Shown: positions 17,560-27,651 of the stretch, piece by piece
Layout: the number at the start of each line of letters is the position of its first letter
Position numbering within the stretch: position 1 is the first letter of the stretch
Source of the DNA: an uncultured Roseicyclus sp.
Lineage (GTDB): Bacteria; Pseudomonadota; Alphaproteobacteria; Rhodobacterales; Rhodobacteraceae
DNA: 64,000 nt
NCBI GenBank assembly: GCA_947489665.1
Contig: CANLEH010000001.1
Coordinates: forward strand, 1,831,088-1,895,087
Direction of reading: 5' to 3'
Made by a program: the position numbers and the translations under genes
The notes under the pieces: generated by a model
Seen by the model: the letters and a program-made list of their open reading frames with translations, nothing else
Told to the model about the DNA's origin: nothing
Databases searched by the model: none

Positions 17560-18615
17560 ATGAAACTGGACGATTTCGATTTCGATCTACCCGAACGGCT
17601 GATCGCCACGCGCCCCGCCCAACCCAGGTCGTCGGCGAAACTGCTATTGGCAGAAGGCGCGACGATTGCGGACAAAGTTGTGACCGACCTTCCAGACATT
17701 CTGCGACCTGGCGACAGACTGATACTGAATGACACCCGCGTCATCCCTGCGCGCCTGACGGGGGAACGCCCACGCTTGACGCCCGAGGGTGAGGTGCGCG
17801 CCAAGATCGAAGTCACATTACTGGAACCACAGGCCGATGGAAGCTGGAGCGCCCTTGGCAAGCCCATGCGCAAACTCAAGATCGGCGAGAAAATCATATT
17901 TAGCAATGAATTGGAGGCGATTGTTCATGCGATGGATGAGGGTCTCCACCTTCGCTTCAATCTGAAGGGCGAAGATTTTGACGCGGCCTTGAACGCCGCT
18001 GGAGCCATGCCTTTGCCGCCATATATTGCCGGCAAACGGGCCCCGGATGAACGGGACAAGGATGACTATCAGACAATCTGGGCCAAGCGCGCTGGCGCAG
18101 TCGCAGCGCCAACGGCAAGCTTGCATTTTGATGAGGCCTTGATGGATGCCGTCCGTGCGCGCGGCGTTGATGTGACGTTTGTCACATTGCACGTCGGCGC
18201 GGGAACCTTCCTGCCAGTCAAGGTCGACGATGTCACCACCCACAAGATGCATGCCGAATGGGGCGAGGTACGCGAAAAGGCAGCGGCTGAGATAAATGCT
18301 ACCCGCGCAGCCGGTGGGCGGATCATTCCGGTCGGCACGACGGCCTTGCGGCTAATCGAAAGTGCCGCTCGGGAAGACGGGACAATGCAGGCATTCGAAG
18401 GCACGACCGAGATTTTCATCTACCCCGGCTACCAGTGGAAGATTACCGACGCGTTGATGACGAACTTCCACCTGCCTAAATCGACCCTGCTGATGCTGGT
18501 CGCAGCCTTAATGGGGCAAGACACGATCCGGTCCGTTTACGACCACGCTGTCGCAAACGATTATCGCTTTTTCTCCTACGGCGACGCTTCCTTGCTAATC
18601 CCGTCGCGAATCTGA
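17560..18615 (+). CDS. queA: S-adenosylmethionine:tRNA ribosyltransferase-isomerase
   Basis: 351 residues, full length. It begins [16 protein letters not shown] and contains [28 protein letters not shown]-like TLHVGAGTF and [13 protein letters not shown], all hallmarks of QueA. It transfers and isomerises the ribosyl group of SAM onto 7-aminomethyl-7-deazaguanine at position 34 of tRNAs with GUN anticodons, giving epoxyqueuosine. The tgt gene, which inserts the preQ1 base, is about 31 kb downstream in the same window, and the tRNA-Asp (GTC) genes at its end are natural substrates. Starts 6 bases after the AsmA-like gene. Confidence 0.96.
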   Translation: MKLDDFDFDLPERLIATRPAQPRSSAKLLLAEGATIADKVVTDLPDILRPGDRLILNDTRVIPARLTGERPRLTPEGEVRAKIEVTLLEPQADGSWSALGKPMRKLKIGEKIIFSNELEAIVHAMDEGLHLRFNLKGEDFDAALNAAGAMPLPPYIAGKRAPDERDKDDYQTIWAKRAGAVAAPTASLHFDEALMDAVRARGVDVTFVTLHVGAGTFLPVKVDDVTTHKMHAEWGEVREKAAAEINATRAAGGRIIPVGTTALRLIESAAREDGTMQAFEGTTEIFIYPGYQWKITDALMTNFHLPKSTLLMLVAALMGQDTIRSVYDHAVANDYRFFSYGDASLLIPSRI

Positions 18616-18678
18616 CAGACGCGCGGTCTCGGCCCGTGGCACACGGGACGCTTCACCTGGCCAACACGGGAGGCCCAG

Positions 18679-19980
18679 ATGTTCACAGTTATCCGCACGG
18701 CCTGGGCACTCCTGCTTGGGATGTTTCTTTTGCAGATCGGCAACGGTCTGCAGGGCACCTTGATGGGTGTGCGCGGCGCGATCGAGGGGTTTTCGACGTT
18801 TGAACTGTCGCTGATCGGCTCCGCGTATTTCGTGGGTTTCTTGGGCGGCTCACGCGTGGCTCCCAAGTTCATTTCATCGGTTGGCCACGTCCGGGTCTTT
18901 GCCGCGCTGGGGTCTTTTATCTCCGCGATTGTGATCACCTATCCGATTGTGACCGAGGCCTGGGCGTGGATGCTTCTGCGCGTTGGATTGGGGTTCTGCC
19001 TGTCCGGCGTTTACGTCACGGCAGAAAGCTGGCTGAACAACTCGGCCACAAACGATACCCGCGGACAATCGCTGTCTGCTTATATGCTCATGCAAATGAT
19101 GGGCCTGGTGGCGGGGCAGGGCATATTGGCGGCGGGTGATCCGTCTGGCTGGATCCTGTTCATCATCCCTTCGATTCTCGTTTCACTGAGTTTCGCACCC
19201 ATTTTGCTGTCTGCCGTGCCGACCCCTGCCATTGAGGCCACGCGCCCCATGTCGCTGAGGCAAGTCTACGATGCCTCGCCATTCGCAGTTGTCGGCATGT
19301 TGTTCATGGGCGGCGTGTTCGCCGGGCAATTCGCCATGGCCCCGGTCTATGCAACTGAAGTGGGGCTGAGCCTCGGGCAATTGTCGGTGTTTATCTCTTC
19401 GTTTTTTGTTGGCGCAATCGTGCTTCAATATCCAATCGGATGGATGTCAGACCGGATGGACCGACGCACATTGATCATTGTGGCCGCGGCCATTGGGGCC
19501 GGGGTCGCTTTGGCCGGTGTTTTTCTGGCCGACAGCTATATTGCGCTTCTTGTCATAGCCGCGCTTTCGGGCGGCTTGGCGCAACCTCTTTACGCATTGC
19601 TGCTGGCATATCTGAACGACTACCTCGCCGTGGAAGATATGCCGGCAGCCTCCGGTGGCATGCTCTTCGTCAATGGCATCGGGGCTATCTCTGGACCGCC
19701 CATCATGGGCCTTTTGATGGGTCAGATCGGCCCGGGCGGATTTTGGCTGTTCCTTGCCTTCGTGCTTGGTGGTGTGGCTGTCTACGGCGTCTACCGTATG
19801 ACACAGCGCCAGTCGGCCTATGTCGAAGAAGACAATTACGATAGTGTTCCCTACGCCAATATCATGCCCGGCGCAGCGTCTGCAGTGGCGGTTGAAACGG
19901 CGCAGGAGCTCTATATCGAAGCCGCAGAAGAAATGGCTGAAGGTGGCGGAGACGAAACCGAAGAGGAGACACATCTGTGA
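18679..19980 (+). CDS. Major facilitator superfamily transporter (YcaD-like)
   Basis: 433 residues with 12 predicted membrane helices. The layout resembles YcaD/UMF2-type MFS carriers: an early LQIGNGLQGTLMGVRGA segment, GLGFCLSGVYVTAESWLN, and a central loop with WMSDRMDRR, the conserved MFS loop motif. The C-terminus carries an unusual acidic tail of about 45 residues after the last helix. ATG 18679 follows GGGAGG. The substrate is unknown. The stop overlaps the start of the DUF924 gene (GTGA), so the two are translationally coupled. Confidence 0.86.
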   Translation: MFTVIRTAWALLLGMFLLQIGNGLQGTLMGVRGAIEGFSTFELSLIGSAYFVGFLGGSRVAPKFISSVGHVRVFAALGSFISAIVITYPIVTEAWAWMLLRVGLGFCLSGVYVTAESWLNNSATNDTRGQSLSAYMLMQMMGLVAGQGILAAGDPSGWILFIIPSILVSLSFAPILLSAVPTPAIEATRPMSLRQVYDASPFAVVGMLFMGGVFAGQFAMAPVYATEVGLSLGQLSVFISSFFVGAIVLQYPIGWMSDRMDRRTLIIVAAAIGAGVALAGVFLADSYIALLVIAALSGGLAQPLYALLLAYLNDYLAVEDMPAASGGMLFVNGIGAISGPPIMGLLMGQIGPGGFWLFLAFVLGGVAVYGVYRMTQRQSAYVEEDNYDSVPYANIMPGAASAVAVETAQELYIEAAEEMAEGGGDETEEETHL

Positions 19981-20549
19981 CCAGCGCGAGTGACGTTGTT
20001 GCCTTTTGGCAGGACGCTGGCCCGGAAAAGTGGTACGCGAAAGACGAGGCGTTCGATCAAAGCATCCGGGATCAGTTCGGCGCAGCCTGGCAGTTGGCCC
20101 AGGGCGGTGGTCTACGAGACTGGGCCGTGGATGCAAAGGGCGCCCTTGGCCTTGTGATCCTTCTCGATCAGTTTCCGCGCAACATGTTCCGTGATGATCC
20201 GCGCGCCTATGAAACAGATGCCGCTGCGCTGGACGTGTCCGGCCAGATGATCGCAAACGGCTGGGATCGCCAAATCGCAGAGCCGATGCGCCAATTCGTC
20301 TACATGCCCTTCATGCATTCTGAGGAGATGGCCCATCAGGACATCTGTATCGACCTCATGGAAAACCGGATGGAAGAAGGGAACAATGCGCTCCACGCTC
20401 GGGTTCACCGCGAGATTATTGCGCGCTTTGGCCGGTTCCCCTATCGCAACGGTCCGTTGGATCGGGATATGACGCCTGAAGAGCAAGCCTTCATAAATGA
20501 TGGCGGCTATGGCGCCATCCTGCGCGAGATTGAAGGTGCCGAGAAATAG
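19977..20549 (+). CDS. DUF924 family protein
   Basis: 190 residues, soluble and helical. Family signatures are FWQDAGPEKWYAKDEAFD at the N-terminus, LGLVILLDQFPRNMFRDDPRAY in the middle and YMPFMHSEE. DUF924 proteins are TPR-like by structure and have no established function. Start is GTG 19977, four bases overlapping the MFS stop, with GAGGAG upstream. The coupling with a transporter recurs in this group but does not reveal a role. Confidence 0.88.
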   Translation: MTSASDVVAFWQDAGPEKWYAKDEAFDQSIRDQFGAAWQLAQGGGLRDWAVDAKGALGLVILLDQFPRNMFRDDPRAYETDAAALDVSGQMIANGWDRQIAEPMRQFVYMPFMHSEEMAHQDICIDLMENRMEEGNNALHARVHREIIARFGRFPYRNGPLDRDMTPEEQAFINDGGYGAILREIEGAEK

Positions 20550-20710
20550 GCGAGTTCCGCACGGCTTTGCCGACTAAGCGGTCCCAAAGCCGAACAAGCC
20601 TTGCACTGGGCGCAACCCGGCCTGCGACCTAGCGTCAATTGTCGTGCCATCCGAGATAGTTTAACGTTGAACAAACGCTTCAAAATGGATTTGCCGGAAG
20701 GAACGACCCA

Positions 20711-22108
20711 ATGGCTGCACAGAATTTCGACGTTATTGTGATCGGCGCAGGACCCGGCGGCTATGTGGCCGCGATCCGTGCCAGTCAGTTGGGGCTCAAG
20801 ACGGCCATTGTTGAGCGGGAGCATATGGGCGGCATCTGCCTGAACTGGGGCTGCATCCCGACCAAAGCCATGCTGCGGTCGTCGGAAGTGTTTCACCTGA
20901 TGCACCGGGCCAAGGAATTCGGCCTGAAAGCGGATGGCATTGGCTACGATCTGAATGCCGTGGTCGATCGCTCGCGCAAGGTGGCCAAGCAGTTGTCGGG
21001 CGGCGTCGCGCACCTGATGAAGAAGAACAAAGTCACGACCATCATGGGCGAGGCGACAATCCCCGCCAAAGGCAAGGTCTCGGTCAAGACCGACAAGGGC
21101 ACCGAGGAGCTGACGGCCAAGAACATCATCCTGGCCACCGGCGCGCGGGCCCGCGAATTGCCGGGGTTGGAGGCTGATGGCAAGCGGGTGTGGACCTACA
21201 AGGCCGCGCTGACGCCGCCGCATATGCCGAAGAAGCTGCTGGTGATTGGATCAGGTGCCATCGGCATCGAGTTTGCCAGCTTTTACAACACGCTAGGGGC
21301 GGACACGACTGTGGTGGAAGTCATGGACCGGGTGTTGCCGGTCGAGGATGAGGAAATCTCCGCCTTCGCCAAGAAGTCCTTTGAGAAGCAAGGAATGAAG
21401 ATCCTGCAAAAGGCGATGGTTAAAAAGCTCGACCGCGCGGCGGACAAGGTGACGGCCCATATCGAGATTGGCGGGAAGGTTGAAACGCAGGAGTTCGACA
21501 CTGTCATCTCGGCCGTTGGGATCGTTGGCAACGTGGAGAACCTTGGTCTTGAGGCGCTGGGGGTGAAGATCGATCGGACGCATGTTGTGACGGATCAATT
21601 CTGCCGCACGGGTGTTGAGGGGCTTTATGCCATCGGTGACATCGCGGGCGCGCCTTGGTTGGCGCATAAAGCCAGCCACGAGGGTGTGATGGTAGCGGAG
21701 TTGATTTCCGGCAAGAACAATGTCCATCCGATCAAGCCGGAGAGCATTGCGGGCTGTACGTATTGTCAACCTCAGGTGGCCTCGGTTGGGCTTAGCGAAG
21801 CGAAAGCCAAGGAGAAAGGCTACAAGGTCAAGGTCGGTCGCTTCCCGTTCATCGGAAACGGCAAAGCCATCGCTTTGGGTGAGCCGGAGGGGATGATCAA
21901 GACGGTCTTCGACGAAAAAACCGGCGAGCTATTGGGCGCGCACATGATCGGTGCCGAGGTGACGGAACTGATCCAGGGCTATGTCGTCGGCCAGAAGCTG
22001 GAGACCACGGAAGAGGACCTGATGGAGACGGTCTTCCCGCACCCGACGCTGAGCGAGATGATGCATGAGAGTGTGCTCGACGCCTATGACCGGGTGATCC
22101 ATATCTGA
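20711..22108 (+). CDS. lpdA: Dihydrolipoyl dehydrogenase
   Basis: 465 residues. N-terminal FAD motif GAGPGGYVAAIRASQLG, redox disulfide in GGICLNWGCIPTKAM, NAD motif GSGAIGIEFASFY, and C-terminal active-site His/Glu in HPTLSEMMHE. It re-oxidises dihydrolipoamide in 2-oxoacid dehydrogenase complexes and the glycine cleavage system. Neither E1 nor E2 genes are adjacent, so this copy stands alone; which complex it serves is not visible. ATG 20711 is preceded by GGAAGGA. The 160-base gap upstream probably holds its promoter, and a strong terminator follows. Confidence 0.96.
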   Translation: MAAQNFDVIVIGAGPGGYVAAIRASQLGLKTAIVEREHMGGICLNWGCIPTKAMLRSSEVFHLMHRAKEFGLKADGIGYDLNAVVDRSRKVAKQLSGGVAHLMKKNKVTTIMGEATIPAKGKVSVKTDKGTEELTAKNIILATGARARELPGLEADGKRVWTYKAALTPPHMPKKLLVIGSGAIGIEFASFYNTLGADTTVVEVMDRVLPVEDEEISAFAKKSFEKQGMKILQKAMVKKLDRAADKVTAHIEIGGKVETQEFDTVISAVGIVGNVENLGLEALGVKIDRTHVVTDQFCRTGVEGLYAIGDIAGAPWLAHKASHEGVMVAELISGKNNVHPIKPESIAGCTYCQPQVASVGLSEAKAKEKGYKVKVGRFPFIGNGKAIALGEPEGMIKTVFDEKTGELLGAHMIGAEVTELIQGYVVGQKLETTEEDLMETVFPHPTLSEMMHESVLDAYDRVIHI

Positions 22109-22188
22109 GCAAGAACCCCAATATCTCGCGTGATACGGGGGGTCATGTATCTGGCAAATAACGAAAAACGCGTTATGGTATAAGAATG

Positions 22189-22228
22189 AAAAACGGGCGC
22201 TGCGAGAATACAGCGCCCGTTTTTTTGT
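22189..22228. terminator. Bidirectional terminator between lpdA and the VWA gene
   Basis: A 14-base stem AAAAACGGGCGCTG / CAGCGCCCGTTTTT with an 8-base loop is followed by TTTG on the plus side and has A-rich sequence before it, so it serves the two converging genes. Confidence 0.93.
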
Positions 22229-22242
22229 TTGAACGTCCAGCT

Positions 22243-25200
22243 CTACTGCAGCGTAATCGGCATCTCGCCAATCACGGTGCGATCCTGATCCACGAAGTAG
22301 CGGATCACATAGCTGCCCGGCGTATCCGGCAGGGCCAGCGTCGCAGGGTTTCCGTTGCTGGTGCGCACATAACTTTCCCATTGCCCGCCGCCCGTTGCGC
22401 CGACCTGGCCGATGCCGATGAAATCGCGCGGATAGTCGGGGCCAGTCCAACCGATCTCGATCGTGGAGCCTGCGGCTGCACTGTCCGGGCCGGTTAGAGT
22501 TGCGCTGACGGCGGTCACGTCAATCGGGACTTCCGCAATGATGGTGCGGTCCTGATCAATAAAATAGCGGATGACATAGCTGCCGGGCGTTGTTGGAACC
22601 AAAAGCTGCAAAGGGCTGCCCTGATCGGTGCGGACATAGTTTTCCCACTGCCCGCCACCGGTTGCGCCGACGCGTCCGATGCCGATGAAGTCGCGGGGAT
22701 AGTTTGGCCCGGTCCAGCCAATCTCAACCGTTGAGCCAGCCACGGCGGAAGCAGGTCCTGTCAGCGACGCCTCAGCCGGCGTGACCGTCAGCGTTGTCGA
22801 GGCCAGAGACACGCGGTCCTGATCCAGGAAATACTGGATAGAATAGGTGCCGGGCGTGGTGGGCACCAAGAGCCGCAGGGGGTTGCCGTCATCCGTGCGG
22901 GCGTAGTTTTCCCACCGTGCGCCACCTTCGGCGCCTTCCCGGCCTATGCCGATGAAGTCGCGAGCGGCGTTTGGCCCGGTCCAACCGACTTCGATGGTAG
23001 AGCCCGCGACTGCGCTGGCCGGGGCCGTCACACTGGCCTCGCTTTCCGAGACCACAAGTTCGGAGACGGCGAGGGCGGTGCGATCCTGCCCTTCGACATA
23101 TTCGATCAGGTAAGTGCCTGGCTCGGAAGGGACAGCCATGCGGGATGGATTGCCACGATCTGTTGCAACCGTGGACTCGAACCGGTGATAGCCTTCGCTG
23201 TCAGGCCGCCTGATGGCGATGAAATCGCCGTCGTAGTCCGGGCCGGTCCAACCGATCTCGATGGTGTCGCCCACATTCGCGTTCGCGGGTGCGGTGATCG
23301 TGGCCGAGACGGCATTGATGACGATCTGCGAAACGGCCAGGGCCGTGCGGTCCTGCCCTTCGATATATTCGATCACATATGTGCCCGGTTCGGATGGCAT
23401 GAGCAGCCGAGCCGGGTTGCCGCGGTCGACTGCGATGGTGTTGACAAAGCGGTGGTAGCCCTCGCTATCCGGCGCACGAACGGAGATGAAGTCACCGTCA
23501 TATTCCGGGCCAGTGAAGCCGATCTCGAGCCTTTGCCCGGCGGCGGCCGAGGCGGGTGCTGTGATCGTGGCCGAAACGGCGGAGATCACGATTTCCGATG
23601 CGGCCAGCGCGGTCCGATCCTGCCCTTCGATATATTCGATCAGGTAGGTTCCAGGCTCAGACGGCATGTCGAGGCGGGCCGGGTTGCCCCGGTCGACGGC
23701 CACGGTGTTGACGAAGCGATGATATCCTTCGCTGTCCGGCGCGCGGACCGAGATGAAGTCACCATCATATTCCGGGCCAGTGAAGCCGATTTCGAGCGTT
23801 TGCCCGGCGGCGGCTGAGGTAGGTGCCGTGATCGTGGCCGAAACGGCCGAGATCACGATTTCCGAGGCGGCAAGCGCTGTGCGATCCTGCCCCTCGATAT
23901 ACTCGATCAGGTACGTGCCCGGTTCCGTCGGCATGTCCAGCCGAGCGGGGTTTCCGCGATCAACCGCGACCGTGTTGACGAAGCGGTGGTAGCCTTCGCT
24001 GTCGGGCGCGCGCACAGAGATGAAATCGCCGCGGTATTCCGGCCCTGTAAAGCCGATCTCAATGGTTTCGCCAGCCGAGGCCGAGGGCTGTGCCGTGATT
24101 GTTGCGGCGACAGGCGTGACCTCGATATTCGCAGCAGCCAGAGGGATGCGATCTTCGTTCAGAATGTATTCGATCACATAGGTACCGGGGGTGACGGGCA
24201 TCAGCAGGTCTACCGGGTTGCCCGTATCCACGCGGGTGGAATTGGCGAACCGGTGATAGCCTTCGGCATCAGGCGCGCGAATGCCGATGAAGTCATATTG
24301 TTGTTCCGGCCCGGACCAGCCGACCTCGATCCGTGATCCAGCTGGCGCGGATTGGGGTGCGGTGACGGTGGCCTGCACCTCGGCCACGAGAATCGGGCGG
24401 GTGGCCATGACGCGCTCATCAACGCGCAGGACGTAGTGCAGTTCATATTCGCCCGGTTCTGTGGGCGCCGTCAGCTCGCGCGGGCTTTCGGCGTTGACCC
24501 CGAGTGAGCCGCCGCTGGAACGGAGCGCGCGTTCGCCAACGGGAACGATGGCGATGCGGTCCTGCTGGTAGCCTGGTCCTGTCCATGCCACGTCGAAGGG
24601 TTCGCCGATGCCGACTTCAGCGGGCGCATCAAGGGTGGTTGGCACATCGGTGATCTCGATCGAGACCGAGCCTATCGGGTCGCCGTTGCCGCCATTCGGC
24701 CGGTAGGTGATGTCGTAGGTGCCCGGTTCTGCGGGCATGCGGAGGGTTTCGAGGGGGCCGGAGATCAGTTCAGTACTGATCAGGAGGTCCGTGTCGGGAT
24801 GGCGAATGATCAGGTAATCGCTCTGATCAAACGGCCCTTGAATGCCAACTTCGATATCCGCGCCGACGGGGGCCGTGGCGGGGGCGGTCAGGGTGGCCGT
24901 AACAGCGGGTTCTTCGAAGACGACGACAATGTCGCGAGGCTGGTCAACGACGACGAAATCAGCCGTGGCCTCGATTTCCTGCACGGTCCAGTAGCCGGTG
25001 ACGCGGTACGCACCGCGGCCAAGCTGGACGGTAGATGGGTTCGTCGCGGCGATGGTGGGGGCAGGGTCAAGCGGAGTGATCTCCCAAACCACTGGATCAG
25101 TGACGGGCAGGCCTCCGACATCGCCGATGCGCGCGATCAGGTTCACGTCGACCATCAAGGCGGGCAGCGGCACGATCACTTGTTGCGGCGTATTGGGCTC

Positions 25201-26316
25201 GACCGTGAAACGCGCCGCGTGCGTGGTGCCTTGGCTGACGCGTTCAACGGTTAGCAAGTAGTCACCAGGCAGGAGGGCGACGTTGCCCGCAGGCGCCTGT
25301 ACGGGGCCCAGAAGGACGGTGCCCGTGGCGTCCTGAAGGGTCCAGTTGAGGGGGGAGGCCGGCACGGACATGTCGGGCTCAACCCGGGCAGTGAAGGTGA
25401 TGGAGCTGGTCTCGATAATCGGAGGCATGGCGACGATGATCAGGTCGGTCTGACCTTCGATCACGTCAAAGCCTGCCTGGTAGGTTTGCGGGCCATCGGG
25501 CTCTGTCCGGGTGGCTTGGGCGATGTAGCGGCCGGGGAAAAGTTCGACATCAATGGCAGGGGCCTGAACGCCAGTGCTGAGCACATCGCCGTCTGCACCC
25601 AGCAGGGTCCAGGTGACGGGGCGGGTGGGGAGGTTGCCTTGCGGCAGGACCTGCGCCTCGATCCGCATGGGCGTGGGTTGGGCGGCGACGACGACCTGCT
25701 CCAACGCGGCAGAAAGTTCAGCTGCGTTGTCGGCGGTCAGGAATTGGCCGCCGGTATTGTCGGCAATGCATTGCATCTGCGCGCGGGCCTCAGGCTCGGA
25801 CGCAACATCGAAGCCGATGACATGGGCGGTGAACGCAACGCCTGCGGCCTCAAGCTCGGACGCAATGGCGCAGGGGTCGGGGTTACAGTTCTCGATCCCG
25901 TCCGAGACCAGGATCACGGTCGCGGCCTCTTCGGTGTGGCGCAGGGATTGCGCGGCTGCGATGACCGCGTCGGTCATGGGCGTGCGGCCACGGGGGTTGA
26001 TGGAATTCACAGCCTCCAGAATGCGATCCTGGGTGAAGGGCGCTGGTTCGACGATGGTCTCGATATCGCCGCAAGACCCACGTTCCCGATGGCCATAAAC
26101 CGTTAGACCGAGCGAGACGTCGTCTGCCATATCCGCCAACAAATCCGCGATCACATTGCGCGCGATGACGATCTTGTTCACGCCGTCAATTTGCCCCCAC
26201 ATGGAGCCGGAGCCGTCGAGCACGAGGATCGTGTTTGGGCGGTCGCTGGATTGGGCCAAAGCAGCCAGGGGCAGCATTACAATCGTCAAAAGGGCGAGGA
26301 CAAAGGCGCGCATCAT
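22243..26316 (-). CDS. Secreted von Willebrand A protein with ten Ig-like tandem repeats
   Basis: About 1,357 residues. A signal peptide (ending LAALAQ) leads to a VWA domain (about 24-215) with an intact MIDAS start, LDGSGSMWG, a second loop TPMTDAV and a CNPDPC pair in the later loop. Three related beta domains (about 216-470) share endings such as PGRYIAQATR and PGDYLLTVER, resembling carboxypeptidase-regulatory or PEGA-like modules. Then come ten repeats of about 89 residues. There is no C-terminal anchor, so the protein is probably released or held by partners at the cell surface. The TTG at 26319 is followed by tandem ATGs; ATG 26316 with GGAAA upstream is preferred. Function is probably adhesion or protein binding through a metal site; the ligand is unknown. 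Confidence 0.85.
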   Translation of the reverse strand: MMRAFVLALLTIVMLPLAALAQSSDRPNTILVLDGSGSMWGQIDGVNKIVIARNVIADLLADMADDVSLGLTVYGHRERGSCGDIETIVEPAPFTQDRILEAVNSINPRGRTPMTDAVIAAAQSLRHTEEAATVILVSDGIENCNPDPCAIASELEAAGVAFTAHVIGFDVASEPEARAQMQCIADNTGGQFLTADNAAELSAALEQVVVAAQPTPMRIEAQVLPQGNLPTRPVTWTLLGADGDVLSTGVQAPAIDVELFPGRYIAQATRTEPDGPQTYQAGFDVIEGQTDLIIVAMPPIIETSSITFTARVEPDMSVPASPLNWTLQDATGTVLLGPVQAPAGNVALLPGDYLLTVERVSQGTTHAARFTVEPNTPQQVIVPLPALMVDVNLIARIGDVGGLPVTDPVVWEITPLDPAPTIAATNPSTVQLGRGAYRVTGYWTVQEIEATADFVVVDQPRDIVVVFEEPAVTATLTAPATAPVGADIEVGIQGPFDQSDYLIIRHPDTDLLISTELISGPLETLRMPAEPGTYDITYRPNGGNGDPIGSVSIEITDVPTTLDAPAEVGIGEPFDVAWTGPGYQQDRIAIVPVGERALRSSGGSLGVNAESPRELTAPTEPGEYELHYVLRVDERVMATRPILVAEVQATVTAPQSAPAGSRIEVGWSGPEQQYDFIGIRAPDAEGYHRFANSTRVDTGNPVDLLMPVTPGTYVIEYILNEDRIPLAAANIEVTPVAATITAQPSASAGETIEIGFTGPEYRGDFISVRAPDSEGYHRFVNTVAVDRGNPARLDMPTEPGTYLIEYIEGQDRTALAASEIVISAVSATITAPTSAAAGQTLEIGFTGPEYDGDFISVRAPDSEGYHRFVNTVAVDRGNPARLDMPSEPGTYLIEYIEGQDRTALAASEIVISAVSATITAPASAAAGQRLEIGFTGPEYDGDFISVRAPDSEGYHRFVNTIAVDRGNPARLLMPSEPGTYVIEYIEGQDRTALAVSQIVINAVSATITAPANANVGDTIEIGWTGPDYDGDFIAIRRPDSEGYHRFESTVATDRGNPSRMAVPSEPGTYLIEYVEGQDRTALAVSELVVSESEASVTAPASAVAGSTIEVGWTGPNAARDFIGIGREGAEGGARWENYARTDDGNPLRLLVPTTPGTYSIQYFLDQDRVSLASTTLTVTPAEASLTGPASAVAGSTVEIGWTGPNYPRDFIGIGRVGATGGGQWENYVRTDQGSPLQLLVPTTPGSYVIRYFIDQDRTIIAEVPIDVTAVSATLTGPDSAAAGSTIEIGWTGPDYPRDFIGIGQVGATGGGQWESYVRTSNGNPATLALPDTPGSYVIRYFVDQDRTVIGEMPITLQ
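22246..24900 (-). repeat. Ten tandem repeats of about 267 bases inside the VWA gene
   Basis: The repeat unit has the pattern ATITAP-(8)-AAG-(4)-IGFTGPEY-DGDFISVRAPDSEGYHRF, then a GNP-containing strand, PxEPGTYLIEY and a closing DRTALA strand. Units 2-9 are each exactly 89 residues, unit 1 is 86 and unit 10 is 87. Units 4-6 (23308-24108) are nearly identical at the protein level, units 8-10 form a second subgroup with GATGGGQWENY, and units 1-2 are the most diverged. This is the pattern of stepwise tandem duplication with recent amplification in the middle. Confidence 0.92.
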
Positions 26317-26471
26317 CAAATTTCCATCTCAGACAATAGGGGCAGAAGATCGGGCAGAATCCGACCGTTAACCCTCACGCTAACGTGTTCCGGGCGATCC
26401 GCAAAGACTGGTTTTCCCGACTTTTTCCGCGTCATTGACGCCCCCTTTGAAACAGATCATGCCTTTTACCT

Positions 26472-27578
26472 ATGCCAACCGTAAGCACCCCTTGGCCGCT
26501 CATAGCGGCGCTTTACGTGGCCGGCCTTCTGGCGGGGGCGCAATTTTCGAAAGTATCGCTGACGCTTGAAGGACTTGCAGGCGTTTATCCCGGTTGGCCC
26601 GTGGCCTTTGCCGTATCAGGCGTCGCGGTGGTGGGTATTCTGTTCGGTGTCATGGCAGGCGGGATCACGGCCAGTGTCGGGCCACGACGCGCGATCCTTT
26701 GGGCGTTGGCGGCCTCGGCCATCGTGGGCGGGCTTGGTGCAACCCTTCCGCCCTTTCCCATTTTCATGGTCCTGCGCGTGATGGAGGGCGCAGGCCACCT
26801 GATCCTTGTGGTTGCAGTCCCGACCCTGATGGCGGCCCTGTCGGCCGACAAGGACCGGGCCATGGTGATGGGGCTATGGGCAACGTTCTTCGGCGTCGGA
26901 TTTGCCTTGGCTGCGCTACTGATCGGAGAGAGCGTTCACCTCGCCTATGCAACCCACGCAGCTATGGCAGCGATCCTTTTCGCGACACTTTGGGTGATGC
27001 TGCCCAAGGGCGTCGTCGCGGTGCGTCGCCCGATGCCGCGCCTTTCGGACCATCTGTTGATCTACACCAACCCGCGGTTGTTCGCGCCGGGACTGGGTCA
27101 TGGCATTTACGCCGGTCTGTTCCTGGCGCTGATCACCTTCTTGCCAGAGATTCTTGGCGCGCTTTGGCTTGCGCCGATCCTGCCACTCGCGGGTATCGCG
27201 GGCTCTTTCGCGGCGGGGCTGCTTGCACGATGGATTGCACCCGGAACGCTTGTTTGGACCATGTTTCTGGCCATGGCAGCCTTGTTTGCCGTCACGATGG
27301 TGGCGGGAGATGCTGCACCTTATGTATTGATCGTGGCCATGGCCATTAGTGGCGTCGTTGCGGGCGCGGGATTTGCAGCCGTGCCATGGTTGAATGCGGC
27401 CGACGATGATCGCGCCCTTGCCAACGGCGCGCTTGCCCAACTGGGGAACATCGGCACCTTCAGCGGGACCCCGATTTTTGCGGCGCTCGCCGTCGGCGCC
27501 TATTTCCCGGTGGCGATTTCTGTCTGCCTATTGGCAGCGCTTGTCACCGGACTTGCCTATACACGCGCACGTTCCTGA
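26472..27578 (+). CDS. Major facilitator superfamily transporter
   Basis: 368 residues with 11-12 hydrophobic helices and a short cytoplasmic start ([11 protein letters not shown]). The loop after helix 2 reads [12 protein letters not shown], a variant of the conserved MFS loop. Slightly shorter than typical 400-residue members. No family-specific motif lets me name the substrate. It is transcribed divergently from the VWA gene with about 155 bases between starts. Its last codons overlap the SOS box that precedes uvrA. Confidence 0.8.
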   Translation: MPTVSTPWPLIAALYVAGLLAGAQFSKVSLTLEGLAGVYPGWPVAFAVSGVAVVGILFGVMAGGITASVGPRRAILWALAASAIVGGLGATLPPFPIFMVLRVMEGAGHLILVVAVPTLMAALSADKDRAMVMGLWATFFGVGFALAALLIGESVHLAYATHAAMAAILFATLWVMLPKGVVAVRRPMPRLSDHLLIYTNPRLFAPGLGHGIYAGLFLALITFLPEILGALWLAPILPLAGIAGSFAAGLLARWIAPGTLVWTMFLAMAALFAVTMVAGDAAPYVLIVAMAISGVVAGAGFAAVPWLNAADDDRALANGALAQLGNIGTFSGTPIFAALAVGAYFPVAISVCLLAALVTGLAYTRARS

Positions 27579-27585
27579 AACGTTC
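27571..27585 (+). promoter_or_regulatory. LexA (SOS) box before uvrA
   Basis: GTTCctgaaacGTTC, a direct repeat matching the alphaproteobacterial LexA consensus GTTC-N7-GTTC. It lies 66 bases before the preferred uvrA start and overlaps the stop codon of the upstream MFS gene. Its position is right for damage-inducible control of uvrA. Confidence 0.85.
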
Positions 27586-27651
27586 TTCTTTTTTGGTTGG
27601 AGACTCGGGACCTCTCCCCTATGTCTTAAGCGTTGGTGAATGGGGGCCCTG

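Noticed and set aside
22246..24900. CRISPR array or other DNA-level repeat array
   Set aside because: The periodic repeats are about 267 bases, keep one reading frame and diverge mainly silently; they encode protein domains.
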